Shown: piece by piece, positions 28,302-36,686 of the stretch
Layout of the letters: every line of letters starts with the position of its first letter
How positions within the stretch are numbered: position 1 is the first letter of the stretch
DNA from: Aerococcus sp. HMSC062A02
GTDB lineage: Bacteria; Bacillota; Bacilli; Lactobacillales; Aerococcaceae
Length of the DNA stretch: 59,856 nt
Assembly (NCBI RefSeq): GCF_001809535.1
Contig: NZ_KV797921.1
Location: 101,092 to 160,947, forward strand
Direction: 5' to 3'
Notes under the pieces: generated by a model
The model's database searches: none
What the model was told of the DNA's origin: nothing
What the model saw: the letters and a program-made list of their open reading frames with translations, nothing else
Program-made: the position numbers and the translations under genes

Positions 28302-29183
28302 ATGAATAAATATTTAGGAAGCCTGGTGACAGGCATTGTTACCGATGAGAACGACAAACACTTTTTTGTGCAAAAAGATGGCTTGTCCTACCGCTTAGAC
28401 AGAGACCAAGCTGGATCGCTCAAAATGGGTGACAGCATTCGCGGCTTCGTTTATGAGAACAGCCACAAGCAATTGTGCATGACCCTGGACCTGCCTGATG
28501 TCCGCCAAGACCGCTACGGTTGGGGAGAAGTCACTTCTGTTAAACAAGATTTAGGGGTCTTTTTGGCTATTGGCTTGCCGGATAAGGACATGGTTTTATC
28601 CCTGGATGACCTCCCACAAGAGAAGCATCTGTGGCCTAAAAAAGGCAGTAAGCTCTTTGTGCGCTTGGAAGTGGACAAGAAGGACAGGGTCTGGGCTAAA
28701 CTTGCGGACGACCAGGTCTTCCAACAAATCTCCAAGCGTTTGTCCCCCCATACTTCGACTTGGAATAATAAAACGGTGAAAGCTCGGGTTTACCGCTGTA
28801 AGTTTGTGGGGACCTATCTTTTGACAGAAGACTACTACCAGGCCTTTATCCATGAGAGTGAACGCTATGAAGAGCCCGCTCTGGGTGAGGAAGTGACCGC
28901 CCGGGTGATCGGTGTGGGCCAGCACGGCAACTTAAACCTGTCCCTTAAACCGCAAGCCTACCAGGTCATCAATGAAGATGCTCAAATGATTCAGGCTATC
29001 CTGGAAAGGCAACCAGACCACTTCCTACCTTACAATGATAAGAGCCGGCCGGAAGATATTCGTAAGTTCTTCAACCTTTCCAAGGCCCAGTTTAAACGTG
29101 CCCTCGGCCATCTGATGAAAGAGGGGATCCTGCGCCAGGACCAGGCAGGGATTTATTTAGTAAACAAAGGGGATGAGGACTAG
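28302..29183 (+). CDS. cvfB: S1-domain RNA-binding protein CvfB
   Basis: 293 aa. N-terminal S1-like beta-barrel units (about 1-65 and 70-140), a third S1-like segment (about 145-215) and a C-terminal winged helix (about 225-290, containing RPEDIRKFFNLSKAQFKRALG). This is the CvfB/YitL architecture; the Staphylococcus homologue affects virulence gene expression through RNA binding. AGAGG precedes the ATG. The stop codon overlaps the next gene's GTG by one base. Confidence 0.92.
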   Translation: MNKYLGSLVTGIVTDENDKHFFVQKDGLSYRLDRDQAGSLKMGDSIRGFVYENSHKQLCMTLDLPDVRQDRYGWGEVTSVKQDLGVFLAIGLPDKDMVLSLDDLPQEKHLWPKKGSKLFVRLEVDKKDRVWAKLADDQVFQQISKRLSPHTSTWNNKTVKARVYRCKFVGTYLLTEDYYQAFIHESERYEEPALGEEVTARVIGVGQHGNLNLSLKPQAYQVINEDAQMIQAILERQPDHFLPYNDKSRPEDIRKFFNLSKAQFKRALGHLMKEGILRQDQAGIYLVNKGDED

Positions 29184-29644
29184 TGGGGACAGACCAATTT
29201 CAAGAGCTGAAGGCTTCGGTTCAAGCTTCTGGATTTAAGCTGACGCCCCAACGTCAGAGCACCCTACAGGTATTGATTGAGCAAAGCGACCAGTTGCTGA
29301 GTGCCGAACAAATCTATATGTACACCCGGGAAAAGAATGAATCGATCGGTCTGGCCACTGTCTACCGGACCTTGGAGATCTTAACATCCATCCAGGTGGT
29401 CAGCAAGGTCATGGGCAGCGAAGGACTGGCCTACTACAGCCTCATCAACCGGCAATCCCAGCATGCTCCCCACCACCTGGTCTGCATCCATTGTGGTCGA
29501 ATAATTGAAATCAACGAGGACCTCCTGGACGCTGTAGAAAAAGAAGTCGAAAAAAACTTCCACTTCAAGGTGACTAACCACCACTTGGTCATCCACGGTC
29601 TCTGCCAGGACTGCCAAGAAGGAGACTTGCCCTATGACGAATAA
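29183..29644 (+). CDS. Fur-family metalloregulator
   Basis: 153-aa transcription factor: winged-helix domain (about 10-85, with TVYRTLEIL) and a C-terminal dimerisation/metal domain with two CxxC zinc pairs (CIHCG and CQDC) and an HHLV regulatory motif. Sequence details suggest Fur or Zur rather than PerR, but the metal cannot be assigned. The start is GTG overlapping the cvfB stop; GAGG lies a few bases upstream. It overlaps xerD by 11 bp. The cvfB-fur-xerD order is seen in other Lactobacillales. Confidence 0.9.
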   Translation: MGTDQFQELKASVQASGFKLTPQRQSTLQVLIEQSDQLLSAEQIYMYTREKNESIGLATVYRTLEILTSIQVVSKVMGSEGLAYYSLINRQSQHAPHHLVCIHCGRIIEINEDLLDAVEKEVEKNFHFKVTNHHLVIHGLCQDCQEGDLPYDE

Positions 29645-30527
29645 GGAACTTTTGGAAGATTTTCTGATGACACTCAAGGTAGAAGCAGGTTTATCGAATA
29701 ACACTATCAAGAGCTATGCCAATGATATCCGGGGCTTGGATACTTGGATGGAGGACCAAGGCTTTAGCCATTACAAGGACCTAGATCGCACAGATATCCG
29801 AGCCTTTCTCAAGTTCAAGAGCGACCAAGGACAGAAGACGACTACCCTCAGCCACTTACTGTCAAGCTTGCGGCGTTTCTTTTCTCACTTATTGTTGAAC
29901 GGACAGATTGACCAGAATCCCGTCGACCAGATTGCCATGCCCAAGAAACGGCAGACCCTGCCCACTGTCTTAAGCATGGATGAAGTGGACCGCTTGCTCC
30001 AGGCCCCAGATATCGGGACACCCCTAGGACTTAGAGACCGGGCCATGCTGGAGCTCCTCTATGCTTCGGGCCTTCGTGTGAGTGAGCTCGTCCATCTCAA
30101 AGTGACGGATATCCATCCAGAATTAGGCTTCCTCCAGAGTCTGGGCAAGGGGGACAAGGAGCGGATTGTGCCCCTGGGGGAAGTGGCTGCTGATTGGATT
30201 GGCCGCTACCAGGACTATGCCCGCGACCAACTGCTCAAGGATAAGGATTCGGAGATCTTATTCCTAAACCACCACGGAAAGGGGATCAGCCGTCAAGGGG
30301 TGTGGAAGCGCATCAAGGCCTATGTCCAAGAAGTCGGTATCCAAAAAAATGTGAGCCCCCACACCCTCCGCCACTCCTTTGCGACCCATATTCTTGAGAA
30401 TGGGGCGGATTTGCGGGTCGTCCAAGAATTACTTGGCCATAGCGATATTTCCACGACTCAAATTTATACCCACATCCATGCTCCCCATCTCAAAGAAATT
30501 TATGCTAAGTCCTTCCCACGGTCTTAA
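29634..30527 (+). CDS. xerD: Site-specific tyrosine recombinase XerD
   Basis: Resolves chromosome dimers at dif with XerC. 297 aa. N-terminal core-binding SAM-like domain (about 1-88) and catalytic domain. The active-site residues are Arg in SGLRVSEL (about 149), His and Arg in HTLRHSF (about 243-249), His in LLGHSD and Tyr in IYTH (about 278). The start overlaps the Fur gene, so it is coupled. Its FtsK partner is encoded at 3881. Confidence 0.94.
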   Translation: MTNKELLEDFLMTLKVEAGLSNNTIKSYANDIRGLDTWMEDQGFSHYKDLDRTDIRAFLKFKSDQGQKTTTLSHLLSSLRRFFSHLLLNGQIDQNPVDQIAMPKKRQTLPTVLSMDEVDRLLQAPDIGTPLGLRDRAMLELLYASGLRVSELVHLKVTDIHPELGFLQSLGKGDKERIVPLGEVAADWIGRYQDYARDQLLKDKDSEILFLNHHGKGISRQGVWKRIKAYVQEVGIQKNVSPHTLRHSFATHILENGADLRVVQELLGHSDISTTQIYTHIHAPHLKEIYAKSFPRS

Positions 30528-30537
30528 ATGCACTAAA

Positions 30538-30582
30538 AAAGCCTTAAAGTAAACAGCTTGCCTGTTTCACTTTAAGGCTTCT
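30538..30582. terminator. Bidirectional terminator
   Basis: AAGCCTTAAAGT and ACTTTAAGGCTT form the stem, with an inner AAACAG/CTGTTT pair. It is flanked by As on the left and T-rich sequence on the right, at the convergent xerD/lipoprotein junction. Confidence 0.9.
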
Positions 30583-30591
30583 TTATTTGCC

Positions 30592-31371
30592 CTAGGGCTT
30601 ATTAATTTCCAGATTATCTAAGTTAAGGTCTGGAGCAACACTGGCAAAGTCTTTGTCAGTGGAATATTTCAGTTCTTTCGTTTCGCCATTCTTCAGGACG
30701 TCAATTTTTTCGCTTTGCTTATCCACTTCATTGCCATCCTTATCGAGGAATTTGATGGTGATGGTGAAGTTGGCTAAGTCCGCCCCTGTAGTATTGGATA
30801 ATTGACCGCTGATATTGGTTTGGCCATTTGCATCCTTGCTCCCTTGGAAGCTCAGTTTATTGAGGTCTTCTTGGAATTTCTTCAGGATATCGGTTCGCTC
30901 CTCAGCCTTGGCCTTGTCTTTCTTAATCTGTTCACGGTCTAAGGCTAGGTCATCTTCCGAGCCCTCAGGTAGGACATAACGCTTGTCTTTGGAGAGCTCC
31001 TTGAGATAGCCCACCCGCTTGTCATAGTGGTTAAGATAGTTTTCAAGGTCGTCATAGCCCAATTGGTCCGTGTCTAGGGCTTCAAGACAGGCTCTAACTT
31101 CTTTGAGATAATTTTGAACCGTTTGACCGAGTTCAGGATCTTCGAAATCAGCATTTTCATACTTTTCTAGGCCCTTTAATTCCGTTTCAAAGATTGCCTT
31201 GAAGGACTTGGTGATATCATTTTCCTTTTCCACTTTCTTCATAGTTTCCGTCCGATCCTGCCAGGTTGAGGCCAGGTCGGCGAAGAAGGCGTCGTCCGTC
31301 TTTTGGACTTGGGAACAGCCGCCTAAGAAAATAAACAAGGCCAAGCCGATGATGGATAAGAATTTACGCAT
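30592..31371 (-). CDS. Predicted lipoprotein with FxLYD-like C-terminal domain
   Basis: 259 aa. The signal peptide ends in a LGGC lipobox (C19). A long, charged, mostly helical region follows (about 25-180), then a beta domain (about 180-259) resembling the FxLYD fold, with the pattern ISGQLSNTTG-x-DLANFTITIKFLD. Probably anchored to the outer face of the membrane; function unknown. It is a stand-alone minus-strand gene. Confidence 0.8.
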   Translation of the reverse strand: MRKFLSIIGLALFIFLGGCSQVQKTDDAFFADLASTWQDRTETMKKVEKENDITKSFKAIFETELKGLEKYENADFEDPELGQTVQNYLKEVRACLEALDTDQLGYDDLENYLNHYDKRVGYLKELSKDKRYVLPEGSEDDLALDREQIKKDKAKAEERTDILKKFQEDLNKLSFQGSKDANGQTNISGQLSNTTGADLANFTITIKFLDKDGNEVDKQSEKIDVLKNGETKELKYSTDKDFASVAPDLNLDNLEINKP

Positions 31372-31459
31372 TAGGAATAACCTCCACTTCTTTATGTATT
31401 ATATTAACAGAAAATGCAATAAAGGGTTAATATTTTCCTTTAAATTTCTGCTTTTTCCT

Positions 31460-31487
31460 AAGCTCTGTTAAAATAGAAGCAGAGCTT
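31460..31487. promoter_or_regulatory. Inverted repeat around the sirtuin -10 region
   Basis: AAGCTCTG (31460-31467) and CAGAGCTT (31480-31487) flank a likely -10 (TAAAAT). It could be an operator. Confidence 0.35.
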
Positions 31488-31516
31488 GAATCGATGAACT
31501 GAGAAAGGGTGGTATC

Positions 31517-32248
31517 ATGGAAAAAATAGAACAATTGCAAGCATTAATTGATAAGAGTCAACATCTGGTCTTTTTCGGTGGGGCAGGGGTGTCAACTGAG
31601 AGTAGTATCCCCGATTTTCGCTCCTCTGAGGGGCTCTATAGCAGGGACCAAGGGGTACAGATTCCGGCCGAAGAGGTGATTTCCCACCATTACTTTATGG
31701 CCCATCCAGAAGAATTCTTTGCTTTTTATTTCGAACACCTGGTCTTCCCTGAGGCGAAGCCCAATCCTGCCCATCGCTACCTGGCGGACTTGGAGGATAG
31801 AGGAAAGGATGTAACGGTCATTACTCAAAACATTGATGGCCTCCACCAGAAGGCTGGTAGCCAGCGGGTGTTTGAATTACATGGGTCCGTTTGGCGCAAT
31901 TACTGTATGGACTGTGGCCAGGCTTATGCCTATGAAGACTTGCATAAGGACCGAGACGGGATTCCTCGCTGCGAAAAAGATCAGGGCATCGTGCGGCCAG
32001 ATATCGTGCTCTATGAAGAGGGTTTAGATTCCTCTGTCCTCCAAGCTGCTGTCCAGGCCTTGCAAGAGGCGGATTTGCTGATTATTGCTGGGACTTCCCT
32101 GGTCGTTTATCCGGCAGCGGGCTTGATTAATTATTACGGCGGCAAAGACCTGGTCTTAATTAATAAAAGCCCCCTCCAAGTGGCTCAGAAGCAATCACTC
32201 ACTGTCTTCCAAGACCGGGTAGGCCGGGTCTTTAGCGCTCTGGATTAG
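31517..32248 (+). CDS. NAD-dependent protein deacylase (sirtuin, SIR2 family)
   Basis: Removes acyl groups from lysines using NAD+. 243 aa. The Rossmann motifs GGAGVSTESSIPDFRS and TQNIDGLH and the catalytic His in FELHGS are present. The small zinc module has CMDC in the normal place, but the second pair reads CEKDQG where most family members have CxxCGG: one Cys is replaced by an acidic residue. Good SD (AAAGGGTGG). Its 3' end overlaps the chorismate mutase gene on the other strand by 17 bp. Confidence 0.92.
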   Translation: MEKIEQLQALIDKSQHLVFFGGAGVSTESSIPDFRSSEGLYSRDQGVQIPAEEVISHHYFMAHPEEFFAFYFEHLVFPEAKPNPAHRYLADLEDRGKDVTVITQNIDGLHQKAGSQRVFELHGSVWRNYCMDCGQAYAYEDLHKDRDGIPRCEKDQGIVRPDIVLYEEGLDSSVLQAAVQALQEADLLIIAGTSLVVYPAAGLINYYGGKDLVLINKSPLQVAQKQSLTVFQDRVGRVFSALD

Positions 32249-32522
32249 CTTGGTCGTTGGCTAGAACTTCTTGCTGGCGTTCGCGGGATAGGCGCATGAT
32301 TTTCTGGTAGAGCTTTTGGACACTGTCAGCATTGGCTGGATTCTTTAAGCCTTTTTGAACATTCTCGATCACGGCTTGTTCCCGGTCAGCTACGAAGATA
32401 TCCGCCCCCTGAGCGGCTTTGAGTCGGGCAATTTCTTCACTGACTTTGAGCCGGTCTTCATAGAGGGCAACAATTTGCTGGTCAATCTGGTTAATTTTCT
32501 TTCTTTCTTGGTCTAGGGACAT
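32232..32522 (-). CDS. Chorismate mutase (AroQ class)
   Basis: Chorismate to prephenate, in phenylalanine and tyrosine synthesis. It is a 96-residue all-helical domain with the AroQ pattern: RKKINQIDQQIVALYEDR in helix 1, then an Arg/Lys cluster and the REQAVIENV segment. It is stand-alone, not fused to DAHP synthase or prephenate dehydratase. No other aromatic pathway genes are in the window. A strong SD precedes the ATG. Confidence 0.9.
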   Translation of the reverse strand: MSLDQERKKINQIDQQIVALYEDRLKVSEEIARLKAAQGADIFVADREQAVIENVQKGLKNPANADSVQKLYQKIMRLSRERQQEVLANDQANPER

Positions 32523-32609
32523 GCTTTCACTCCTTATGATTTACTGCATTTTACTTAATTATAGATAAAATTTTGAGTTCTGACAATTAGCAGAACTAGA
32601 AAGGTAATG

Positions 32610-33440
32610 ATGAATTTATTATTTGCTATTGACCATCACTTTGTCGATCAAATGTTGACGACCCTTACTTCGGTGATAGAGAACAGCAAGGAAGCGGTTG
32701 AGGCCGTCTATATTTTGACTAAGGGAGACTTAGCGGGGAAAGAAGCGATCCAAAGTCTGACGGCTAAGTTTGCCATCGACCTCCACTTGATCAATATGGA
32801 GGAGGCCGACTTTAGCCAGGCCCCTGTTTCTAAACGCTATCCGGAAACCATTTACTACCGGCTTTTGGCCCAAGACTTCTTACCGGACCATTTAGATCGG
32901 ATCCTCTACCTGGATGCAGATATCCTCTGCATCAATGACTTGTCAGAGCTCTACCACTTAGACCTGGCTGACCACCTATATGCGGCGGCTAGCCATTCCC
33001 GTCTCACCAGGCTTTCGGATGACTTTAATCGGCTTCGTTTACAGCGAGAGGACGGGGGCTCCTACTATAATTCAGGAGTGCTCTTGATGAATCTGCCGGT
33101 CCTTCGAGCCCAGGTGCGTGCGGATGACATTTACCGCTACATTGCTTCCCATTACTTCCAGCTCTTCTTACCGGACCAGGATGTTCTCAATGCCCTCTAT
33201 GGCCACCAGGTCTATGCCTTGCCCGACCAAATTTATAATTACGACATGCGTTACCAGAAGACCTATGAACTGATTTCAGCGGGGGCATGGGATGACCAGT
33301 GGGTGATTGCCCATACGGCTCTCTTGCATTTCTGTGGCAAGCGCAAGCCCTGGGAGGCCCATGCAAGCGATAAATTTGCTCTTCTCTACCAGCACTATTG
33401 GCAGCGGATGCACCGCCACTTAAGCCAAGAAAGCTTGTAA
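32610..33440 (+). CDS. Glycosyltransferase family 8 protein
   Basis: 276 aa, GT-A fold, retaining. The N-terminus MNLLFAIDHHFVDQMLTTLTSV and DxD motif (LYLDADILC, about 100) are typical of GT8 enzymes related to LPS galactosyl/glucosyltransferases, and the later D-x-N-x-L and LLHFCGKRKPW motifs fit too. In Gram-positives these usually modify cell-wall glycans or lipids; the acceptor is unknown. The second of two adjacent ATGs (32610) has better SD spacing. It stands alone between chorismate mutase and the ribT operon. Confidence 0.88.
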   Translation: MNLLFAIDHHFVDQMLTTLTSVIENSKEAVEAVYILTKGDLAGKEAIQSLTAKFAIDLHLINMEEADFSQAPVSKRYPETIYYRLLAQDFLPDHLDRILYLDADILCINDLSELYHLDLADHLYAAASHSRLTRLSDDFNRLRLQREDGGSYYNSGVLLMNLPVLRAQVRADDIYRYIASHYFQLFLPDQDVLNALYGHQVYALPDQIYNYDMRYQKTYELISAGAWDDQWVIAHTALLHFCGKRKPWEAHASDKFALLYQHYWQRMHRHLSQESL

Positions 33441-33513
33441 GAATTGCAAGATCTGTGATAATATGTTAGAGTTTCGTTAATTAAATTTTGACTTTTAGAT
33501 TGGGAGATAACAT

Positions 33514-33918
33514 ATGCTAACACCATATATTCCAAAGTATAAAAAAGTAGCAATGGGTTTACTCTCTTATATTCCGCGTTTTAAGGACTATGAGGAGATG
33601 AGTAATGAAATTACCAAAATCGAATCCGGCTACCGGTCCTTATACCTCTACAGGGACCAGGCATCCGATAACTACCATGCCTTGATTGCTTTTGATGAAG
33701 ACTTGGATAGCCAAAGCATTATTTTGCGCTATGTGGCGGTGACGCCTTCTTTTAGGGGTGAGGGCTTGGTTTCGCAGATGATAACGGAACTCAGTGAGCT
33801 TTTTCCCCAGCGTAATTTCTCAGCTTCAATTGAGATGTCGGATTTTTTCAAGAAATGGAATCTTGAGATGCGCCAGGCTAAAGGCAAGCATTCAGCAGAG
33901 GAAGTGTCAGACCTTTAA
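33514..33918 (+). CDS. ribT: RibT-like GNAT acetyltransferase
   Basis: 134-aa GNAT-fold protein. The N-terminus (YKKVAMGLLSYIP) matches RibT of the Bacillus riboflavin operon; the acetyl-CoA loop is RGEGLVSQM. RibT's substrate is not established. It is the first gene of a tight cluster with scpA (stop/start overlap TAATG), scpB, rluB and ribU. The riboflavin synthesis genes themselves are not in the window, and no FMN riboswitch fits the 73-bp gap upstream. Confidence 0.85.
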   Translation: MLTPYIPKYKKVAMGLLSYIPRFKDYEEMSNEITKIESGYRSLYLYRDQASDNYHALIAFDEDLDSQSIILRYVAVTPSFRGEGLVSQMITELSELFPQRNFSASIEMSDFFKKWNLEMRQAKGKHSAEEVSDL

Positions 33919-34685
33919 TGGAAGAAAATAAGCAGCTTGAAGACTATCCAGCCTCTGCTTTGAGGCTGGATTTAGCTAGTTTTGAAGGGCCCTTGGACCT
34001 GCTTTTGCACTTGATTAAGACCCTTGAAGTGGATATCTTTGATATTCCCATTGTCTTGGTTACGGAGCAGTATTTGGCCTACTTGGAGGCAATGAAGGAA
34101 TTGGAACTGGACCTGGCCAGTGAGTACTTGGTTATGGCGGCGAGCCTGATTGAAATTAAGTCGAAGATGATGCTGCCAAAGCCCAAGAAAGAAGCGACAG
34201 AAGAGGAAGAAGATCCCCGCGAAGACCTGGTCCAGCAATTATTGACCTACCAGCAATACCAGAATGTGAGCAAGCTCTTGGAAGAGAAGCAGGAGGCCCG
34301 GCAACTGGAGTATCCCAAGGCAGCTAGCGACTTATCCGCCTATCAGACCAAGCTCCCCTTAGCAAAAGGGGCTTTCGACCAAGATGACTTACTGGCGGCC
34401 TTACGTAAAATGATGCGCCGCTTGAAGAGCCAGGCCCCTTTGGAACGCCAAGTGCAAGCAGAGACTTACTCTGTCCAGGAAGCCATGGATGACCTGCTCC
34501 AAGCTTGTCCTCATGGTCGGGTAATTTCTTTTTATGACTTGATCGTGGATGGCCCGTTGACCCGCGAACGGATCGTGACACTCTTCTTGGCCCTTCTACA
34601 ACTGGTCAAAGCTGCGAACTTGTCCTTTGCCCAGACTTTGGGCCAGGCCGATATTGAGATCAAACGAAATGAGGTGGGGGAATGA
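33918..34685 (+). CDS. scpA: Segregation and condensation protein A
   Basis: Kleisin that bridges the SMC dimer heads. 255 aa. N-terminal SMC-neck-binding segment (FEGPLDLLLHLIKTLEVDIFDIPI), acidic middle (ATEEEEDPRED) and C-terminal winged helix. The start overlaps the ribT stop; scpB overlaps its end by 4 bp. SMC itself lies outside the window. Confidence 0.96.
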   Translation: MEENKQLEDYPASALRLDLASFEGPLDLLLHLIKTLEVDIFDIPIVLVTEQYLAYLEAMKELELDLASEYLVMAASLIEIKSKMMLPKPKKEATEEEEDPREDLVQQLLTYQQYQNVSKLLEEKQEARQLEYPKAASDLSAYQTKLPLAKGAFDQDDLLAALRKMMRRLKSQAPLERQVQAETYSVQEAMDDLLQACPHGRVISFYDLIVDGPLTRERIVTLFLALLQLVKAANLSFAQTLGQADIEIKRNEVGE

Positions 34686-35269
34686 GAGCCATGCAGGCCA
34701 TTGAAAGTTTATTGTTTGTTGCCGGTGACCAAGGCTTGGACCTAGAAGAATTGGCTCAATTGCTCGACTTGTCCATCGACCAGACCCGCTATGCCCTTTT
34801 GAAATTGGCTGAGAAATACCAGGCGGACCAGCAGTCTGCTTTGAAGCTATCTTGGGTCAACCAGCGCATCCAGCTCGTTACTAAATCAGAGCTAGCGGAT
34901 GTGGTCAAGTCTTATGCTCTGTCGCCTTTCTCGGTTAAGCTATCGCAAGCGGCCCTGGAAACTTTGGCCATCATTGCCTACCAGGCCCCTATCACGCGGA
35001 TGGAGATCGATGATATCCGGGGAGTCCAGTCCTCAGCCATGATTCAGAAACTCCTCCAGCATGACCTGATTGAAGAACAAGGCCGTAAAGAAGGTCCTGG
35101 CCGGCCCATCATCTATGGAGTGAGCGATTACTTCTACCAATATTTTGGTCTGTCTTCCTTAGATGAACTACCGGACCTCACTAGGCTCAAGACGGATGAG
35201 ACAGAGGAGGCTGAACAGACGGCTTTATTTGATGCAGGAGAGCTCGCTGACAACAGTGTGGAGATATAA
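34682..35269 (+). CDS. scpB: Segregation and condensation protein B
   Basis: Partner of ScpA in the SMC condensin. 195 aa with two winged helices: MQAIESLLFVAGDQGLDLEEL is the first, and PITRMEIDDIRGVQSS with GRPIIYGVSDYFYQYFGL is the second. An acidic C-terminal tail follows. The true start could be M4. Coupled to scpA. Confidence 0.96.
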   Translation: MRAMQAIESLLFVAGDQGLDLEELAQLLDLSIDQTRYALLKLAEKYQADQQSALKLSWVNQRIQLVTKSELADVVKSYALSPFSVKLSQAALETLAIIAYQAPITRMEIDDIRGVQSSAMIQKLLQHDLIEEQGRKEGPGRPIIYGVSDYFYQYFGLSSLDELPDLTRLKTDETEEAEQTALFDAGELADNSVEI

Positions 35270-35291
35270 TTTGCTTAAAGGAGATTGAGCT

Positions 35292-36023
35292 ATGGAAAGA
35301 TTACAGAAAGTCATTGCACATGCAGGCGTGGCTTCACGCCGACAAGCGGAAAAGTTAATTACAGCTGGCCGGGTGAAGGTCAATGGCGAGACGGTGGTGG
35401 AATTGGGGATCAAGGTGAGTCGCCACGACCGGGTGGAAGTGGATGAGGTTCCAATCTACAAGGAAGAACCCAAGTACTTTGTCCTCAACAAGCCGACGGG
35501 CGTCATTTCAGCAGTGGAAGATGACCGTGGGCGCCCTTGTGTGACCGACTATTTCCCAGATGTGGAAGAGCGGATTTATCCGATTGGCCGCTTGGACTAT
35601 AACACGAGTGGCCTCTTGCTCTTAACCAATGATGGGGAATTTGCTAACCTCCTCATGCACCCCAGTCACGAGGTGGCTAAGGGTTATATCGCCAAGGTCA
35701 ACGGCATTCCAACCCGCGACGACCTCCGCCGCTTGGAGAAGGGGGTCATTATTGACCGCAAGAAGACGGCCCCAGCCAAGGCACGGATGATTAAGACGGA
35801 AGAAGCCAAGGACTATGCTGTGGTTGAATTAGTCATCCACGAAGGCCGCAACCGCCAAGTCCGTAAAATGTTCGACGCCATCGGTCATTCCGTACAAAAA
35901 TTGCGCCGTGAATTCTATGGGAATATCTACCTGGATGATCTGCGGCCCGGTCAATCCCGTGTCCTCCTGCCCTTTGAGGTCCAACAGCTCAAAGACTTGG
36001 CAGAAGATGGAAAGGAGAAGTAG
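35292..36023 (+). CDS. rluB: 23S rRNA pseudouridine synthase RluB-type
   Basis: RsuA/RluB family. 243 aa: S4 RNA-binding domain (about 1-60), then the catalytic domain with the conserved Asp in GRLDYNTSGLL (about 103) and the EGRNRQVRKMF motif. AAAGGAG lies before the ATG. The scpA-scpB-rluB order is highly conserved in Firmicutes. Confidence 0.94.
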   Translation: MERLQKVIAHAGVASRRQAEKLITAGRVKVNGETVVELGIKVSRHDRVEVDEVPIYKEEPKYFVLNKPTGVISAVEDDRGRPCVTDYFPDVEERIYPIGRLDYNTSGLLLLTNDGEFANLLMHPSHEVAKGYIAKVNGIPTRDDLRRLEKGVIIDRKKTAPAKARMIKTEEAKDYAVVELVIHEGRNRQVRKMFDAIGHSVQKLRREFYGNIYLDDLRPGQSRVLLPFEVQQLKDLAEDGKEK

Positions 36024-36025
36024 TT

Positions 36026-36604
36026 GTGAAGGCTAAAAGATTAATGTTTATAGCGATTATGGGAGCACTGGCTTATCTCTTAATGTTCTTTGCCTTTCCC
36101 ATTCTTTTCGCCTTGCCGTTCTTAAAGATTGACTTCTCAGATATCCCGCTCTTATTAACGACCTTCCTCTATGGTCCCCTGTCCGGTGCTCTAGCAGCCT
36201 TGATCCGGACCCTGCTCCACTATATCCAAACTGGTGGGGATGCGGGTTACCCAATTGGCGACTTGGCCAGCTTCTTAGCTAGCCTGGCCTATATCTTACC
36301 GATTTACTATTTCCTGCGGGGTCACTTAGGAACCATCAAGGCTAAAGATCGCCAACTAGCTTGGTCGAGACTCCTCTTAACTTATGGCTCGGCGACCCTA
36401 TCGTTGACCCTAGTGATGGTCGCTTTGAACTATTTTGTGCTAGCGCCTTTCTATTCGGCAGTGATGAATTTTCCAATTAATGACATGGTCCAATACCTAC
36501 TCATGGGCATTGTGCCCTTTAACCTCGTCAAGGGGATCTTGGTATCTATCGTCGCTCACTTCTTCCTCAGACGCCTCCTACCGATCTTGGATCGTTGGTT
36601 GTAG
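36026..36604 (+). CDS. ribU: ECF transporter riboflavin-specific S component RibU
   Basis: Membrane substrate-binding subunit, 192 aa with about six helices. The loop LKIDFSDIPLLL and the PLSGALAALIRTLLHY segment are diagnostic for RibU. It works with the shared EcfT and EcfA ATPases, encoded elsewhere. The start is GTG with GGAG eight bases upstream, 2 bp after rluB. Its presence with ribT suggests this organism imports riboflavin. Confidence 0.9.
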   Translation: MKAKRLMFIAIMGALAYLLMFFAFPILFALPFLKIDFSDIPLLLTTFLYGPLSGALAALIRTLLHYIQTGGDAGYPIGDLASFLASLAYILPIYYFLRGHLGTIKAKDRQLAWSRLLLTYGSATLSLTLVMVALNYFVLAPFYSAVMNFPINDMVQYLLMGIVPFNLVKGILVSIVAHFFLRRLLPILDRWL

Positions 36605-36632
36605 AGCTTGTAGAGGAAGAGGGCAGACAAAG

Positions 36633-36686
36633 AAAAAGCTTTCCGTTATAATGGAACTGAAAGGTCCCATAACGGAAAGCTTTTTT
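36633..36686. terminator. Bidirectional terminator
   Basis: A 17-bp perfect stem: AAAAAGCTTTCCGTTAT (36633-36649) and its complement at 36669-36685. It lies at the convergent ribU/ferredoxin junction. Confidence 0.9.

Noticed and set aside
31500-31516. AGGGTGGTATC resembling part of a T-box
   Set aside because: No T-box leader, specifier loop or antiterminator upstream; it serves as the SD of the sirtuin gene.
33441-33513. Possible FMN riboswitch before ribT
   Set aside because: The gap is far too short for the six-stem aptamer, and no conserved core is visible. The gap before ribU is only 2 bp.
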